This document shows positions 1-8,514 of a stretch of DNA of 24,779 nucleotides, one piece after another (the first letter of the stretch is position 1; each line of letters starts with the position of its first letter). Under the pieces are notes generated by a model that was not told the origin of the DNA, ran no database searches, and saw nothing but the letters and a program-made list of their open reading frames with translations. A program made the position numbers and the translations under genes. Source of the stretch: Minisyncoccota bacterium. Lineage in GTDB: Bacteria > Patescibacteriota > Minisyncoccia > Minisyncoccales > CSSED10-335. Location of the stretch: positions 1 to 24,779 of the forward strand of contig JAJOKY010000023.1 in NCBI GenBank assembly GCA_021129615.1, read 5' to 3'.

Positions 1-207
1 ATCTAATACTACTTGCTTAACTGCCTGCTCTTTTTCTAACTGAAAAGTTTTACAAGATTTAGCAATCTCATTTTCAATCTCTTTTTCGGTCATCTCTAAA
101 GGAAAAGCGTGATTGATTGTTTCGACCTTTTTATTTTTGTCGTAAAATTCTGCTTCTACGACAAAGCGATTTGTTTCTCTCTCTATTTTTGTGATTTTGT
201 AATTCAT
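1..207 (-). CDS. hypothetical protein, 3' end outside window
   Basis: An open frame starts at ATG 207 and runs leftward off the window, giving 69 codons with no stop. It begins MNYKITKIERETNRFVVEAEF and is charged, with an acidic stretch MTEKEIENEIAKS near residue 40. I do not recognise the family. It lies 34 bases after the stop of the decoration-like gene and has a leader related to its neighbours: AAAGGTTG (235-242) then an AT-rich stretch and ATG, with no Shine-Dalgarno. Position after the capsid genes suggests a virion or head-completion role, but that is inference only. Confidence 0.6.
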   Translation of the reverse strand, partial: MNYKITKIERETNRFVVEAEFYDKNKKVETINHAFPLEMTEKEIENEIAKSCKTFQLEKEQAVKQVVLD

Positions 208-234
208 AATTATTGTTAAGAATTAAATGTTTTA

Positions 235-242
235 CAACCTTT
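235..242 (-). promoter_or_regulatory. AAAGGTTG leader motif (variant)
   Basis: On the minus strand this reads AAAGGTTG, one base from the AAAGGTCG motif seen before many genes here. It overlaps the last base of the upstream stop codon and ends 27 bases before ATG 207. Confidence 0.4.
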
Positions 243-529
243 TAGACATAATAAATATACAAAACCGCATTAGCCCCCGCTCCCTGGTCTAAAGTAACAG
301 AAACTCCATTACTCGTAGTTGGAGCAGAAATCTGTTCCCAATTCTCTGTATCCACACCATCAACCGTGTTGGCAGATAATTTAACAATCTCATCTCCTGA
401 TTGAGCAGTAGCATTATCATACAGAATTACAGTTGTAGCGGCAGTTCCAGCAACTAATCTTGTCCCTACAATCCTAAATTGTCCACTTAATACTCCATTT
501 GTTGAAGCTGTAATTTTTTTAATTGGCAT
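242..529 (-). CDS. probable capsid decoration / head accessory protein
   Basis: A 95-aa protein rich in Thr, Ser, Val, Ala and Gly with alternating beta-type segments (VLSGQFRIVGTRLVAGTAATTVILY; ending AVLYIYYV). Such a composition fits a small beta-structured virion protein. It is the first gene after the major capsid protein, where head decoration or stabilising proteins often lie. The function is inferred from position and composition; I see no diagnostic motif. The start at 529 follows an AT-rich leader with AAAGGTCG 37 bases upstream and no Shine-Dalgarno. A hairpin lies between it and the capsid gene. Confidence 0.6.
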   Translation of the reverse strand: MPIKKITASTNGVLSGQFRIVGTRLVAGTAATTVILYDNATAQSGDEIVKLSANTVDGVDTENWEQISAPTTSNGVSVTLDQGAGANAVLYIYYV

Positions 530-566
530 ATTATTTTTCTTCTTTTATTAAGAATTAAACATTTTA

Positions 567-574
567 CGACCTTT
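567..574 (-). promoter_or_regulatory. AAAGGTCG leader motif
   Basis: Exact AAAGGTCG on the minus strand, 37 bases before ATG 529, followed by an A/T-only-like spacer. This is the clearest copy in the virion block. Confidence 0.55.
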
Positions 575-581
575 ATAAAGA

Positions 582-620
582 AAAGGTTTTATTTTCCACA
601 AGGAAGAAGGAAAAACCTTT
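582..620 (-). terminator. intergenic hairpin after the capsid gene, possible weak terminator
   Basis: On the minus strand AAAGGTTTT (612-620) pairs perfectly with AAAACCTTT (582-590), with inner TTCC/GGAA pairing possible. The next bases read TTCTTTAT, a broken T-tract. It could partly stop transcription so that capsid mRNA exceeds downstream mRNA, or protect the capsid mRNA 3' end. Confidence 0.5.
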
Positions 621-653
621 AAAAACCTAAATCGTATTCTTATTACCCGTTAC

Positions 654-1835
654 TTAACTAAGGTTACTGTGAATCGCAAAAGCCTCAAGAGCGTTACGGA
701 CTTCTACAGTGTATGTTCCACTTAACATTGCTTCAATCAATCTTCCAGTCTTTGCTAAATCTTCAAGAGCCACAGCATCAGTTTGAAGCGGTCCAACTGT
801 AATCCTATTCAAGTCACCAACAACATAAATATCGTCAGGAACGTGAGGATTAACAATAATCTCTACTTCAAACCCCAAATCAGAAATAAATCTTTCTACA
901 ACATAACCAGCAGATTTACTATCAAAATCCATTCTTCGGTAAGCTTGGTCAAAAGTAGAAATGTTTCTCTTTTGTTTACCACCAACAAGAAGGAACAATC
1001 TTCCACCAGCAACCATACCACCATCATCCCAAATTTGCTTAATACTGGCATTCAAAACACTCGGACTAATTGCTTCAGGAGTAGTATTAGTATTACCACC
1101 TGACTGAGAAACAAATTCAATCAAACCACCAAAAGACGAATAATCAGCAGAACCACCTTCAGTGCCAGACCTAATAGAGTTAATCAAAGCACTATCAAGC
1201 TGTCTCATAAACTCTTTTAATCGGTATGCAGATTGATGAGAGAATTCATTTGGAATAGCAGCGTGGTCAACCGCCTGACGTCTTCGAGTAATGGCAATTC
1301 CATAACCCATTGTCATCAAGTAGTTAAATGGACCAGTTCTTTCAGCAGACCAATCTTCTCCATCTGGTTTCCAAGATTCTTGCTTGGTATGAGCAATAAT
1401 CATTATAGAAAATCCAGTAGAAGGAGAAGTTCCGTGTTCTTCACCAGAAGTAGAACCGTGACCTCTTTCAATTGTTAGGGTATCAGCAGAAACATTAGTT
1501 ACTCTCATTACTTCTGTCTTTCCAGCAGCCGCATCTTTGAACAAAGTTCCAATTTTGAACCTAACTCCGTGTCCAGGGCTAACATCAAGAGAAGTTTCAG
1601 AGGCATCCAAATAACCAGCCGCAGTATTAGGAGTAGTAGCAGTATTCGGATTTAGTTGGTCTTCGATCCAGCTATGCTTTAATTGAGTAGCAACTAAACC
1701 TCCTGCTCCTATCCTTTGAAGCAAAGCAGTATTATCAGTTCTAATAATTTCAGCTAACTCTTCAGACAAATCTAATTTCTTAACATTAGTCGGAATATTA
1801 TAAGCGGGTAGTCCCGTTGCAGTAGATAAAGGCAT
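654..1835 (-). CDS. major capsid protein, SU10-like (DUF5309 type)
   Basis: A 393-aa protein forming the icosahedral shell. Seen: an N-terminal segment with QLKHSWIEDQLNP (residues about 52-64), which matches the 'W-E-D-x-L' region of SU10-type capsid proteins; RRRQAVDH near residue 185; then the long helix YRLKEFMRQLDSALINSIRSG expected of the HK97-fold spine; and VEIIVNPHVPDDIYVVGDL near residue 330, typical of the C-terminal part of the family. The length fits. Directly upstream is a scaffold-like gene, downstream a probable decoration gene, which is the usual order. ATG 1835 is preceded by an AT-rich leader without Shine-Dalgarno on the coding strand; an AGGTCG element overlaps the stop of the scaffold gene. 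Family assignment is from memory of the motif pattern, not a search. Confidence 0.85.
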   Translation of the reverse strand: MPLSTATGLPAYNIPTNVKKLDLSEELAEIIRTDNTALLQRIGAGGLVATQLKHSWIEDQLNPNTATTPNTAAGYLDASETSLDVSPGHGVRFKIGTLFKDAAAGKTEVMRVTNVSADTLTIERGHGSTSGEEHGTSPSTGFSIMIIAHTKQESWKPDGEDWSAERTGPFNYLMTMGYGIAITRRRQAVDHAAIPNEFSHQSAYRLKEFMRQLDSALINSIRSGTEGGSADYSSFGGLIEFVSQSGGNTNTTPEAISPSVLNASIKQIWDDGGMVAGGRLFLLVGGKQKRNISTFDQAYRRMDFDSKSAGYVVERFISDLGFEVEIIVNPHVPDDIYVVGDLNRITVGPLQTDAVALEDLAKTGRLIEAMLSGTYTVEVRNALEAFAIHSNLS

Positions 1836-1871
1836 ATTTAATTTTGGAGGAATTAAAACTTAAAGGAGAGA

Positions 1872-1877
1872 CGACCT
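1872..1877 (-). promoter_or_regulatory. AGGTCG leader motif before the capsid gene
   Basis: On the minus strand TAATAGGTCG overlaps the TAA stop of the scaffold-like gene and lies 36 bases before ATG 1835. It carries only the AGGTCG core of the longer motif. Confidence 0.4.
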
Positions 1878-1878
1878 A

Positions 1879-2583
1879 TTATCCTACAAGCCTGATTTTA
1901 GAACGGATTGATTTTTCAACTGCATCAACTCCGCCTTCTTTCAAAGCTTTTTCGGAAAAAGTTTCGGTCTTTGGAGATTCAGCCCCAGAGGGTTGAACCA
2001 CATCAGCCCTAAACTCTTTACCCTCTCCTTCTTTGGGTTTTTCTTTGGGTTGAGTTTCCTTCTTCAAAGAAGAAACCCTTTTGTCCAACATATCTTTTAC
2101 TTGCTCTACAGTATCTTCAGCATCTATAGCATTTTCTACCAAAGCAAGCGGATTTTTCCGAAGAACTTCTTTTAAGGTTACATCTTTTTTAAGAACTTCC
2201 TGATATTCAGGATTATCCCAAACAAGATTACTAATAGCTAACCTTGCAACCATCTCCTCCTCTACTTCTTTAGGAGTAGATTCAGGTGGCAGCTCTTCAT
2301 CTATCCCTATTTCTCCGCTTCTTATCTTTTCAATCCTTTGCTCCAACCTCTCTCTTGTAATTCTTTCTATTCTCGCTTTTTTGTCGGCTTGAGATTGCAA
2401 ATTCTTCTGCTTTTCAAGCTCTTTTTTAAGGACATCAACCTTGCCCTCCAACTCTGCTACCTTTTTTTCTTCGGGGGAAGAAGTTGGTTCTTCCTTTGGT
2501 TTTTCCGAAGTAATTGCTTCCTTCTCCTTTGAGGCAGTAGCTTCCCCTTCTTTTGGAGTAGGAGTAGTGGCTTCATCAACCAT
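1879..2583 (-). CDS. probable head scaffolding protein
   Basis: A 234-aa, strongly charged protein (very rich in Glu and Lys) encoded immediately before the major capsid gene, the usual place for a scaffold that shapes the prohead and is then lost. Residues about 1-45 are a low-complexity Thr/Pro/Lys/Glu tail; about 40-90 form a predicted coiled coil (KKVAELEGKVDVLKKELEKQ...); the middle is helical; residues 170-210 are again low complexity; and the basic C-terminus KSIRSKIRLVG could dock on the capsid. No enzyme motif is visible. The call rests on position, composition and coiled coil, since scaffolds share little sequence. No Shine-Dalgarno precedes ATG 2583. Confidence 0.65.
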   Translation of the reverse strand: MVDEATTPTPKEGEATASKEKEAITSEKPKEEPTSSPEEKKVAELEGKVDVLKKELEKQKNLQSQADKKARIERITRERLEQRIEKIRSGEIGIDEELPPESTPKEVEEEMVARLAISNLVWDNPEYQEVLKKDVTLKEVLRKNPLALVENAIDAEDTVEQVKDMLDKRVSSLKKETQPKEKPKEGEGKEFRADVVQPSGAESPKTETFSEKALKEGGVDAVEKSIRSKIRLVG

Positions 2584-2629
2584 ACTTTTTACGAATTTCT
2601 TATTGATTCAAAATCCGTATATTAAATTA

Positions 2630-2932
2630 TTATTTCTTTTTTTTACGATATTTTTTTAAAGTTTTCCAAAATCCTTCAATCCTTAAATTTTTTCGCATTG
2701 CCCTTCCTTCAGGAGTTGCCATACCTCTTTTTTCCATTCGTTCACCATATTCTCCACCAGCTAAATGCCAACGAATCCTTTTTTTAATTTCTCTTGGCGT
2801 CTGAAGTATTCCTTTAAAAGTTTCTATTACTAAACCCTTCGGACTTTTTAAATGCTCAGCTCGTTTTTTTAATTGGGCTGCTTCTCTCTGGTATTTTTGA
2901 ATACGAAATTTTCTTCTATTTTTTATTTTCAT
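2630..2932 (-). CDS. small basic protein, unknown
   Basis: A 100-aa, very basic, Arg/Lys-rich protein (MKIKNRRKFRIQKYQREAAQ ... WKTLKKYRKKKK). I place the start at ATG 2932 rather than at an upstream in-frame ATG at 2995, because a consensus sigma-70 promoter lies between them and its -10 box ends only 9 bases before ATG 2932. The mRNA should therefore be leaderless or nearly so. The protein has no recognised domain; its charge suggests nucleic-acid contact, perhaps in the virion. It heads a separate transcript covering the scaffold, capsid and decoration genes, which would let the capsid group be expressed apart from the terminase-portal group. Confidence 0.6.
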   Translation of the reverse strand: MKIKNRRKFRIQKYQREAAQLKKRAEHLKSPKGLVIETFKGILQTPREIKKRIRWHLAGGEYGERMEKRGMATPEGRAMRKNLRIEGFWKTLKKYRKKKK

Positions 2933-2941
2933 ACTATTTTC

Positions 2942-2970
2942 TCTATAACAAAATTTAGTAAATTTGTCAA
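2942..2970 (-). promoter_or_regulatory. sigma-70-type promoter of the capsid subunit group
   Basis: On the minus strand TTGACA (2965-2970), a 17-base spacer and TATAGA (2942-2947). The -10 region continues GAGAAAA, as in the promoter at 14246-14274. ATG 2932 follows after 9 bases, so transcription should start within a few bases of the codon. Confidence 0.75.
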
Positions 2971-2979
2971 GAATAGAAA

Positions 2980-3099
2980 TTAAGACACTCCCCATTTTAA
3001 TAATAAATAACCTCCAATTATAACAAAAAGAAATGGAGCTAATATTATTAAAAACCCAACTATAAATTCCAAAATATATCTTAAAATACCTTTAATCAT
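2980..3099 (-). CDS. 39-aa single-span membrane peptide
   Basis: A short open frame of 40 codons, from ATG 3099 to TAA at 2980-2982. The start overlaps the TGA stop of the large intein-bearing gene (ATGA), a good sign of translational coupling. The product, MIKGILRYILEFIVGFLII followed by LAPFLFVIIGGYLLLKWGVS, is nearly all hydrophobic: one membrane helix with short polar ends. It is a plausible small virion-membrane or holin-like accessory, but one span and no charged tail do not identify a holin. The capsid-group promoter lies just beyond its stop. Confidence 0.6.
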   Translation of the reverse strand: MIKGILRYILEFIVGFLIILAPFLFVIIGGYLLLKWGVS

Positions 3100-6000
3100 T
3101 TTTTTCTTTTTTCTAATTCCTTTTTTATTCTTCTTCGCTGTTCCTTTCTTAATGCTCTTTGTTCCTTTTGCTTTCTTCTATAATACCATCTTCTTTGTTG
3201 AATAGGGTCATAAGAATATTGTTTAAGTCCTAAAATAGCATCTAAAATAGCATCAAAGGTTGTTGCATCTTCTTTTGTCAACCTCCTTGTATATCCCATA
3301 ATTCTTAAATTACCTAAAAGTGTTTTCTTTAATGCTTCTCTAAAAACCTTTTCTTCAGGAAGATTGGGGTCAATAATATCTCTACCCATAAAAAGACTAT
3401 AATTCATAAGAGGTTCAAATGCTAATTTAATCCCTGGATGTAAAGCAGAAAACCATTCTCGTATAACACCAGGGTCTTTCAAATTCAAACGAGCCAAATC
3501 TTGAAAAGCAAAATCAAAATTCATATAAACAGGTTTATCTTTCCGTTCCCAGGGCATTCTTGTAAACACTTCTCTTTCTCTCATCCAGTCTGGCAAATAC
3601 CTTTCATCAGGTATTTCTGATAAACTTTCAAACGCTGCTTGGGTTTTTCTGACTGCAGCAAACTTTCCAGGTTGTTTAAAAAGTTGTTCAATTTGTAAGG
3701 GCAAATTTTTCCTAAGCCAGGTGTAGAATGGGACCACCCTTCTCATTACCTTTCTTTCAAAGGCAGTATTACCACTTAAATAAATTGTTCCATTCCTTCT
3801 TGCAACCAATGTTTGATTTTTTGAACTTACACACCATATTTTATCATTATACTTTATTTTTTCTCTTTTGAATTCATCAACATAAACATTTTTAGAAGTA
3901 TAAATACTAACTCTATTATACACTTTCCCTTTTCTTGTTTCTTTTCTACAATTAGACCTCTTACCAATTAAAAAAAGTAGAACTTGAAACACTCCAGCAA
4001 AATCATTTCCTTTTTGCGTAAATACTTCGTGATTATTTTTATGATGTTTAGTTCCATCCGTAATCATTAATATTTCATATAACAACCTTAATTGTTTATT
4101 TGTCAACCTCAACAAAAAATCAACTGTTAATTGCTTATCTGGAAACATATCAATAATCTTATGAGCTAAATCCTTACCAATATAAAAAGAATGAATATTA
4201 TTATCTCTCTTAAAAATATATTCTGTAAATGTTCCTTGATATTCTTTTTGAATTTTTTGCCAACATTTTCTTAATCTATCAACTTTATTTTTATTAACAA
4301 CTGATTGATATACCTGAATTGATTTTCCTTGATGAGAATAATTCCCTTCTGTTAAAATCCACCCAATCAATTCCACAAAAGTATCACTAAAAATCTTTTC
4401 TTTTATTGGATTATTATAATTACAAGACTGAACTTTTAACTTAACCCTTTTTATATTATTCGTTTCTACTAACGAATACTTATCTCTTTTAATAATATTA
4501 TGATTTCCCTTCTTACCAATATCACCATAAACAATCCATTTATGTTTATCTGTTATCATTGCATTAAATCTTGTAGAATGCCAATAATTTAATTCACCAT
4601 TAAAGTCTTGTATATGAATATAATTTATATCATTCCATTCAAGATAATCTTTTTTAAGATTAAAAGAAAGAACTTTTAATCCAGCCTGAATATCAAACCA
4701 TCTTTTCCAGCCCTTATTAGTTAAAATCTCTGTTTCTTTATCAAAACAAAGCTCCCCATAATCAAAAAGGAATTTTTTCGTATGCCTTGTCGCCGAATGT
4801 ATATCAATTCCCTTGTCAAGTTGGTCTAAAAATAAAGCAAAACGGGCGTTATTCTCTACTGCTGTTCCTGCTCCTCTTGGTAATTCCATTGTAATGTTCC
4901 TCGCCATATCCCTATATTTTGCTTTTTCAGTTAATCTTGGTTTAACCCCTGTTGTAACAGCTATCTCTCTGGTAATATCTTTTCCCAATTCTGCCCCATA
5001 CCAACCACGATTTAGAACTCCTGTTTCCAATCCTTCTTGATATAATTTTGATGCTTTATATTTCTTGCCAGCTAAAGTTACTGTAAAATCATCAGTAGCT
5101 TTCATCAATTTTGCTGGAACTCTTGTTAAAGTTCTTCCTAATCTTCCAGCCTTAGTAGTGCTATAACCATACATCTGAATCCTCATCGCTGTCGTAAATC
5201 TGCGTGGGTCTTTTAGCCCTCCTAAAAAAGTTAACCATAAATTAGACATAGCATTTCTTGAATGATAAGCTGGAAACCAAGAAGTAACTGAAGTTTTCCA
5301 AAAATTTGTAACACTATCAATATGTCTTATTAGCCCCTTTTGAATCACATCCCTTGTAAGATATGGAGACATTGCATTCATTACATCAGCCACCTCATCA
5401 GGCATTAAATAAACAGGAACATCATCTGAAATTTTAAAAGTTGTTTTAATAGTATTAGGCCTTAATTTCATTACTGTTCTATCTAAAAATGCCTCTCCCT
5501 GTGTTTCAAATAATTTCTTCATCGCTCTTTCATTGCCCATTTGAACTACTTTTGTTTTTTTAGAATTATACAAAGGATAAAACCTTGCCCCTCCTCTCGG
5601 GAGATAAAGTCCCATTCCCTCTGGCAATCTTCCAAGTTTCATTGCCTTATTAAATGATTTTTTATCCATTGGAGTTCCAGTTAAAGAAAGCATTTTTTGG
5701 ACATAGTCATCAACAGCAATTACTTTTTTAGAATAAGCATTTCTTATACCTACAGCAACAGCAAAATCTTCTATTGGCTGCCAACCAGCCTTTATCGCTT
5801 CATCCATTGTTTCAAATATTCTTGATTTTCCTGCTCGGTTTCTGGCAACAATAGGATGAGGAACATCTCTTCCCAACATCCCAGCTAATCTTTTTGGATA
5901 ATAATGAGGAATATACCCTAATCTAAAAGTTTTAAGCAACCCTCTTTGAGCTTCTGGCTCTGTAATTTCCTTAAAAATAAACTTCTGAACATCCTCAGCT

Positions 6001-6977
6001 TTTCCAACCAAATGTTTTGGAAGCAACGTTGATAAAGGAACTTTTTTCTTTGCTGCTTGCTCTATTGACCTTGAAATCAATTCTCTATCAACAAGTCTGG
6101 GAACTGCTTTAGCCATTTCTTTTGTCTTTGTCATTGCTAATTGCCCACCTAAAAGAATTCTCTCATTAGCTTGTTGACGATAAAGGACAGCCAAATTTTT
6201 CTGCAAAGGAGTTAACTTTTTAGCTTTCTTCATTATAAAATCATCTCCAATAAATGCCTCTCCAGCCCACCTAAAAGGTTGTCTTCTTGTAAATTTCCCC
6301 CAAGCTTTTCCAGTCATTTTACCTGTTTGATAAAGAATGTCAGAAACTACTGGAATCTTTTTACCAAAAATTCTAACTGCTGTTTTATCAACATATTCAT
6401 CTGGATTTTTTAACGCAGTTCTTAAAACCATTTCTTCTATTTCATCTACAGCCAACTTTCTCGCCATCTTCTTATCAACAACACCAGCTTTCAAATGCTT
6501 TTTTGTGAACATTGATAAATTCTTTTTCAAAGCTGCTTTTTTCAATAATCTTCCTTTTTTATTCAAAACCGTCGATCCCAATTTTGCTCCTGCACTTTTC
6601 CCAAAAGTCATATAGGTCAATGGGTCTAATCCAACATCCAAAGCAAAACCTGCGATTGACCTAACATATTTATTTTTCACACCAGCACTCTCTAAAACAT
6701 CACTATAAAAAACTCTTTCTTTTCCCCTAAGTCCTCTATAAGATGCTCTTAATGCCTCCCTTATACCTTTTCCTTCTACTATTGCTTTAGAAAAAGAAGC
6801 TGAAGCATAAGTAGGTCTTGTAATAAAATCAAGAGCCTTCATTAAAGTTCCTTCTGGTTCTCGTATAGCCCTACCGTGTTGAGGAGTAAAAACCCCCACT
6901 TCATTTCTCGGATGTGGAGATGTATGCAATGTTTGTATTTCTCTAAGTTTTTCTAATTCTTCTGGAGTAAATGCCAT
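3096..6977 (-). CDS. very large virion protein interrupted by an intein
   Basis: A 1293-aa precursor; removing the intein (residues 744-1070) leaves 966 aa. The N-terminal part contains IAGFALDVGLDPLTYMTFG near residue 110, a 'D-x-x-L-D-P-L-T-Y' segment I associate with very large phage structural or internal virion proteins. After the intein the mature chain joins DYGEL to TAFERKVMRRVVPFYTW, a conserved-looking aromatic/basic stretch. The C-terminus is extremely basic (RRIKKELEKRKK). No enzyme domain is evident to me. It lies downstream of portal, LysM protein and a 510-aa protein, which suggests a head-tail vertex or ejection protein. The function is inferred. The start follows the previous stop by two bases, with no Shine-Dalgarno. 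Confidence 0.7.
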   Translation of the reverse strand: MAFTPEELEKLREIQTLHTSPHPRNEVGVFTPQHGRAIREPEGTLMKALDFITRPTYASASFSKAIVEGKGIREALRASYRGLRGKERVFYSDVLESAGVKNKYVRSIAGFALDVGLDPLTYMTFGKSAGAKLGSTVLNKKGRLLKKAALKKNLSMFTKKHLKAGVVDKKMARKLAVDEIEEMVLRTALKNPDEYVDKTAVRIFGKKIPVVSDILYQTGKMTGKAWGKFTRRQPFRWAGEAFIGDDFIMKKAKKLTPLQKNLAVLYRQQANERILLGGQLAMTKTKEMAKAVPRLVDRELISRSIEQAAKKKVPLSTLLPKHLVGKAEDVQKFIFKEITEPEAQRGLLKTFRLGYIPHYYPKRLAGMLGRDVPHPIVARNRAGKSRIFETMDEAIKAGWQPIEDFAVAVGIRNAYSKKVIAVDDYVQKMLSLTGTPMDKKSFNKAMKLGRLPEGMGLYLPRGGARFYPLYNSKKTKVVQMGNERAMKKLFETQGEAFLDRTVMKLRPNTIKTTFKISDDVPVYLMPDEVADVMNAMSPYLTRDVIQKGLIRHIDSVTNFWKTSVTSWFPAYHSRNAMSNLWLTFLGGLKDPRRFTTAMRIQMYGYSTTKAGRLGRTLTRVPAKLMKATDDFTVTLAGKKYKASKLYQEGLETGVLNRGWYGAELGKDITREIAVTTGVKPRLTEKAKYRDMARNITMELPRGAGTAVENNARFALFLDQLDKGIDIHSATRHTKKFLFDYGELCFDKETEILTNKGWKRWFDIQAGLKVLSFNLKKDYLEWNDINYIHIQDFNGELNYWHSTRFNAMITDKHKWIVYGDIGKKGNHNIIKRDKYSLVETNNIKRVKLKVQSCNYNNPIKEKIFSDTFVELIGWILTEGNYSHQGKSIQVYQSVVNKNKVDRLRKCWQKIQKEYQGTFTEYIFKRDNNIHSFYIGKDLAHKIIDMFPDKQLTVDFLLRLTNKQLRLLYEILMITDGTKHHKNNHEVFTQKGNDFAGVFQVLLFLIGKRSNCRKETRKGKVYNRVSIYTSKNVYVDEFKREKIKYNDKIWCVSSKNQTLVARRNGTIYLSGNTAFERKVMRRVVPFYTWLRKNLPLQIEQLFKQPGKFAAVRKTQAAFESLSEIPDERYLPDWMREREVFTRMPWERKDKPVYMNFDFAFQDLARLNLKDPGVIREWFSALHPGIKLAFEPLMNYSLFMGRDIIDPNLPEEKVFREALKKTLLGNLRIMGYTRRLTKEDATTFDAILDAILGLKQYSYDPIQQRRWYYRRKQKEQRALRKEQRRRIKKELEKRKK
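3768..4748 (-). mobile_element. intein with LAGLIDADG homing endonuclease
   Basis: In-frame insert of 327 residues in the large virion protein. Cys1 (codon 4746-4748) opens CFDKETEILTNKGWKRW, a typical splicing block A. Block B is TDKHKWIV (residues 66-73, with the D-x-H pattern). Endonuclease motifs are LIGWILTEGNY (127-137, acidic Glu134) and LLYEILMITDG (222-232, acidic Asp231). The C-terminal block runs IWCVSSKNQTLVARRNG ... YLSGN (304-327), ending in Asn (3768-3770), and the first residue of the C-extein is Thr. The penultimate residue is Gly rather than the usual His. All splicing residues and both acidic endonuclease residues are present, so splicing and homing look possible. Confidence 0.92.
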
Positions 6978-6979
6978 AA

Positions 6980-8512
6980 TTAAAATTTTGGCAACCTTTC
7001 AATTGGTAACCCTTTAATAAACTTTTTTGATTCTTCTGTCATAATATCAGAAGGAATACCTGTTATTATTGGTTTTTTTTCTTTCATCCGCCCATATTTT
7101 GCATCTATTTCTTTCATCCGTCGTCTTTCCCTTTCACTTATTCCTCCTATCCATTCTCCTATCCTTTCACCTATTCCTCCTATCCATTCTCCTATCCCTT
7201 TCTGTCCTTCCAACCGTTCTTCCAACATTCTTAATCTTTGTTCTCTAGGCATTTTTCTTTCTTCTGCCCATCTTTCTACCCCTCTTCTCTGCCATTCTCT
7301 CATTCTCCTTGGTGTTCCCAATAACTCTCTTCCAAAAGCATTCCAAAAATTGAATTGTTCAGTTTCATTTTCTCTGGAAAATCTCTCTCGGATAAATTCC
7401 TTAAAAGGTGTAACTGCTCCTGCCAAAGTATTCAATTGTTCGTCTGGACTTAATTGATATACTTTATCCTCTTGGAAACCTAATTCATTCTTCCATTTAT
7501 CTGACTTTATAGAAGTAAATGTCATATCTTGATTAACATAATAAAATTCTCCTCTATCATTTTCTACAAAAGTACCAGGATTAATTTCGTGGATACTGGC
7601 GTGTCGTATATTTTGATAACTAAAATTATCTACATCGCCTGTAAATCTCTCACCATCATATTCAAAATCTACTCCCGCAAAGTTATATTTATCTCCAAAC
7701 ATAGCATTTGCTCGTATAAAATATGTTGATAATCCTTCTACTAAATCATCTCCAGTTCCTAAAACAGGATTTCCTTCTGCATCAGGAACAATAGTAAATT
7801 TCAAATTTGTCGGTTTCATATGACTAATTTGCTTATCAGCCTTACTAACAATCCGCATATTCTTTACTTTCCCCATATAAGGAGTATAAACTACCGCATA
7901 TTCTCCTAACCTACGAGCACCCCTTGCTCTTACCTTTTCATCCATAGAACCCAATTCTTCAAACCCTCTATTTATCTCAGCATATTTAAACTCTTCCATT
8001 TCAAAATCTCTTATCAAATCCTCAAGGGCACTAGTATCTATATGATGTCTTTTGAAAATTTCAAGTAAATCATAAACATTATTTACATCTTCTCCTAATG
8101 CTGTTCCATAAAGAACATCTCCATATTTTATTTGAGCCATTGTGGCATAATGATAAGGGTCTTGTGGAGTTTCAAACTGAATAAACCTTAAATCTTGCTC
8201 TATCAACTGCTTCAAATCTGTAGTATCTATATCTTTTCTTCTGGCTAATTGAGTTCTTAACTTCTTAATTTGGAAATCAATTAAATCAGCTTGTGCCTTT
8301 CTCCTTTCTCTATCTGTGATATAAGGATTTCTTAAAATTGCAGCAGTATCAGCTATAGCTTTATCCCAACCAGCAGGACTATAAATCTCACCTCCTTGGT
8401 CTAAGGCTTCTTGTCTTAATTCAATATCTCTCATATCAGACATTATCCTATAATAATCTGCTGTTTTTCTGGCTCTTGGGAATAAAATTGGACGAAAATT
8501 AAATGTTGGCAT
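6980..8512 (-). CDS. virion-module protein, unknown (510 aa)
   Basis: A 510-aa protein I cannot assign. The first 140 residues are helical and charged; a central part, about 190-350, has beta-rich segments (KFTIVPDAEGNPVLGTGDDL; NFAGVDFEYDGERFTGDVD); the last 150 residues are rich in Arg, Glu and Met. Near residue 440 an 11-aa unit, IGEWIGGIGER, is repeated once almost exactly. It sits between the LysM protein and the very large virion protein, two bases from each, so it is translated as part of the same operon and is probably a virion or tail/ejection component. No Shine-Dalgarno precedes ATG 8512. Confidence 0.6.
   Translation of the reverse strand: MPTFNFRPILFPRARKTADYYRIMSDMRDIELRQEALDQGGEIYSPAGWDKAIADTAAILRNPYITDRERRKAQADLIDFQIKKLRTQLARRKDIDTTDLKQLIEQDLRFIQFETPQDPYHYATMAQIKYGDVLYGTALGEDVNNVYDLLEIFKRHHIDTSALEDLIRDFEMEEFKYAEINRGFEELGSMDEKVRARGARRLGEYAVVYTPYMGKVKNMRIVSKADKQISHMKPTNLKFTIVPDAEGNPVLGTGDDLVEGLSTYFIRANAMFGDKYNFAGVDFEYDGERFTGDVDNFSYQNIRHASIHEINPGTFVENDRGEFYYVNQDMTFTSIKSDKWKNELGFQEDKVYQLSPDEQLNTLAGAVTPFKEFIRERFSRENETEQFNFWNAFGRELLGTPRRMREWQRRGVERWAEERKMPREQRLRMLEERLEGQKGIGEWIGGIGERIGEWIGGISERERRRMKEIDAKYGRMKEKKPIITGIPSDIMTEESKKFIKGLPIERLPKF
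7139..7204. repeat. two-copy 33-bp tandem repeat
   Basis: Units 7139-7171 and 7172-7204 are nearly identical and encode two 11-aa copies (IGEWIGGIGER and IGEWIGGISER on the minus strand). The match at DNA level suggests a recent duplication. Confidence 0.8.
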
Positions 8513-8514
8513 AT

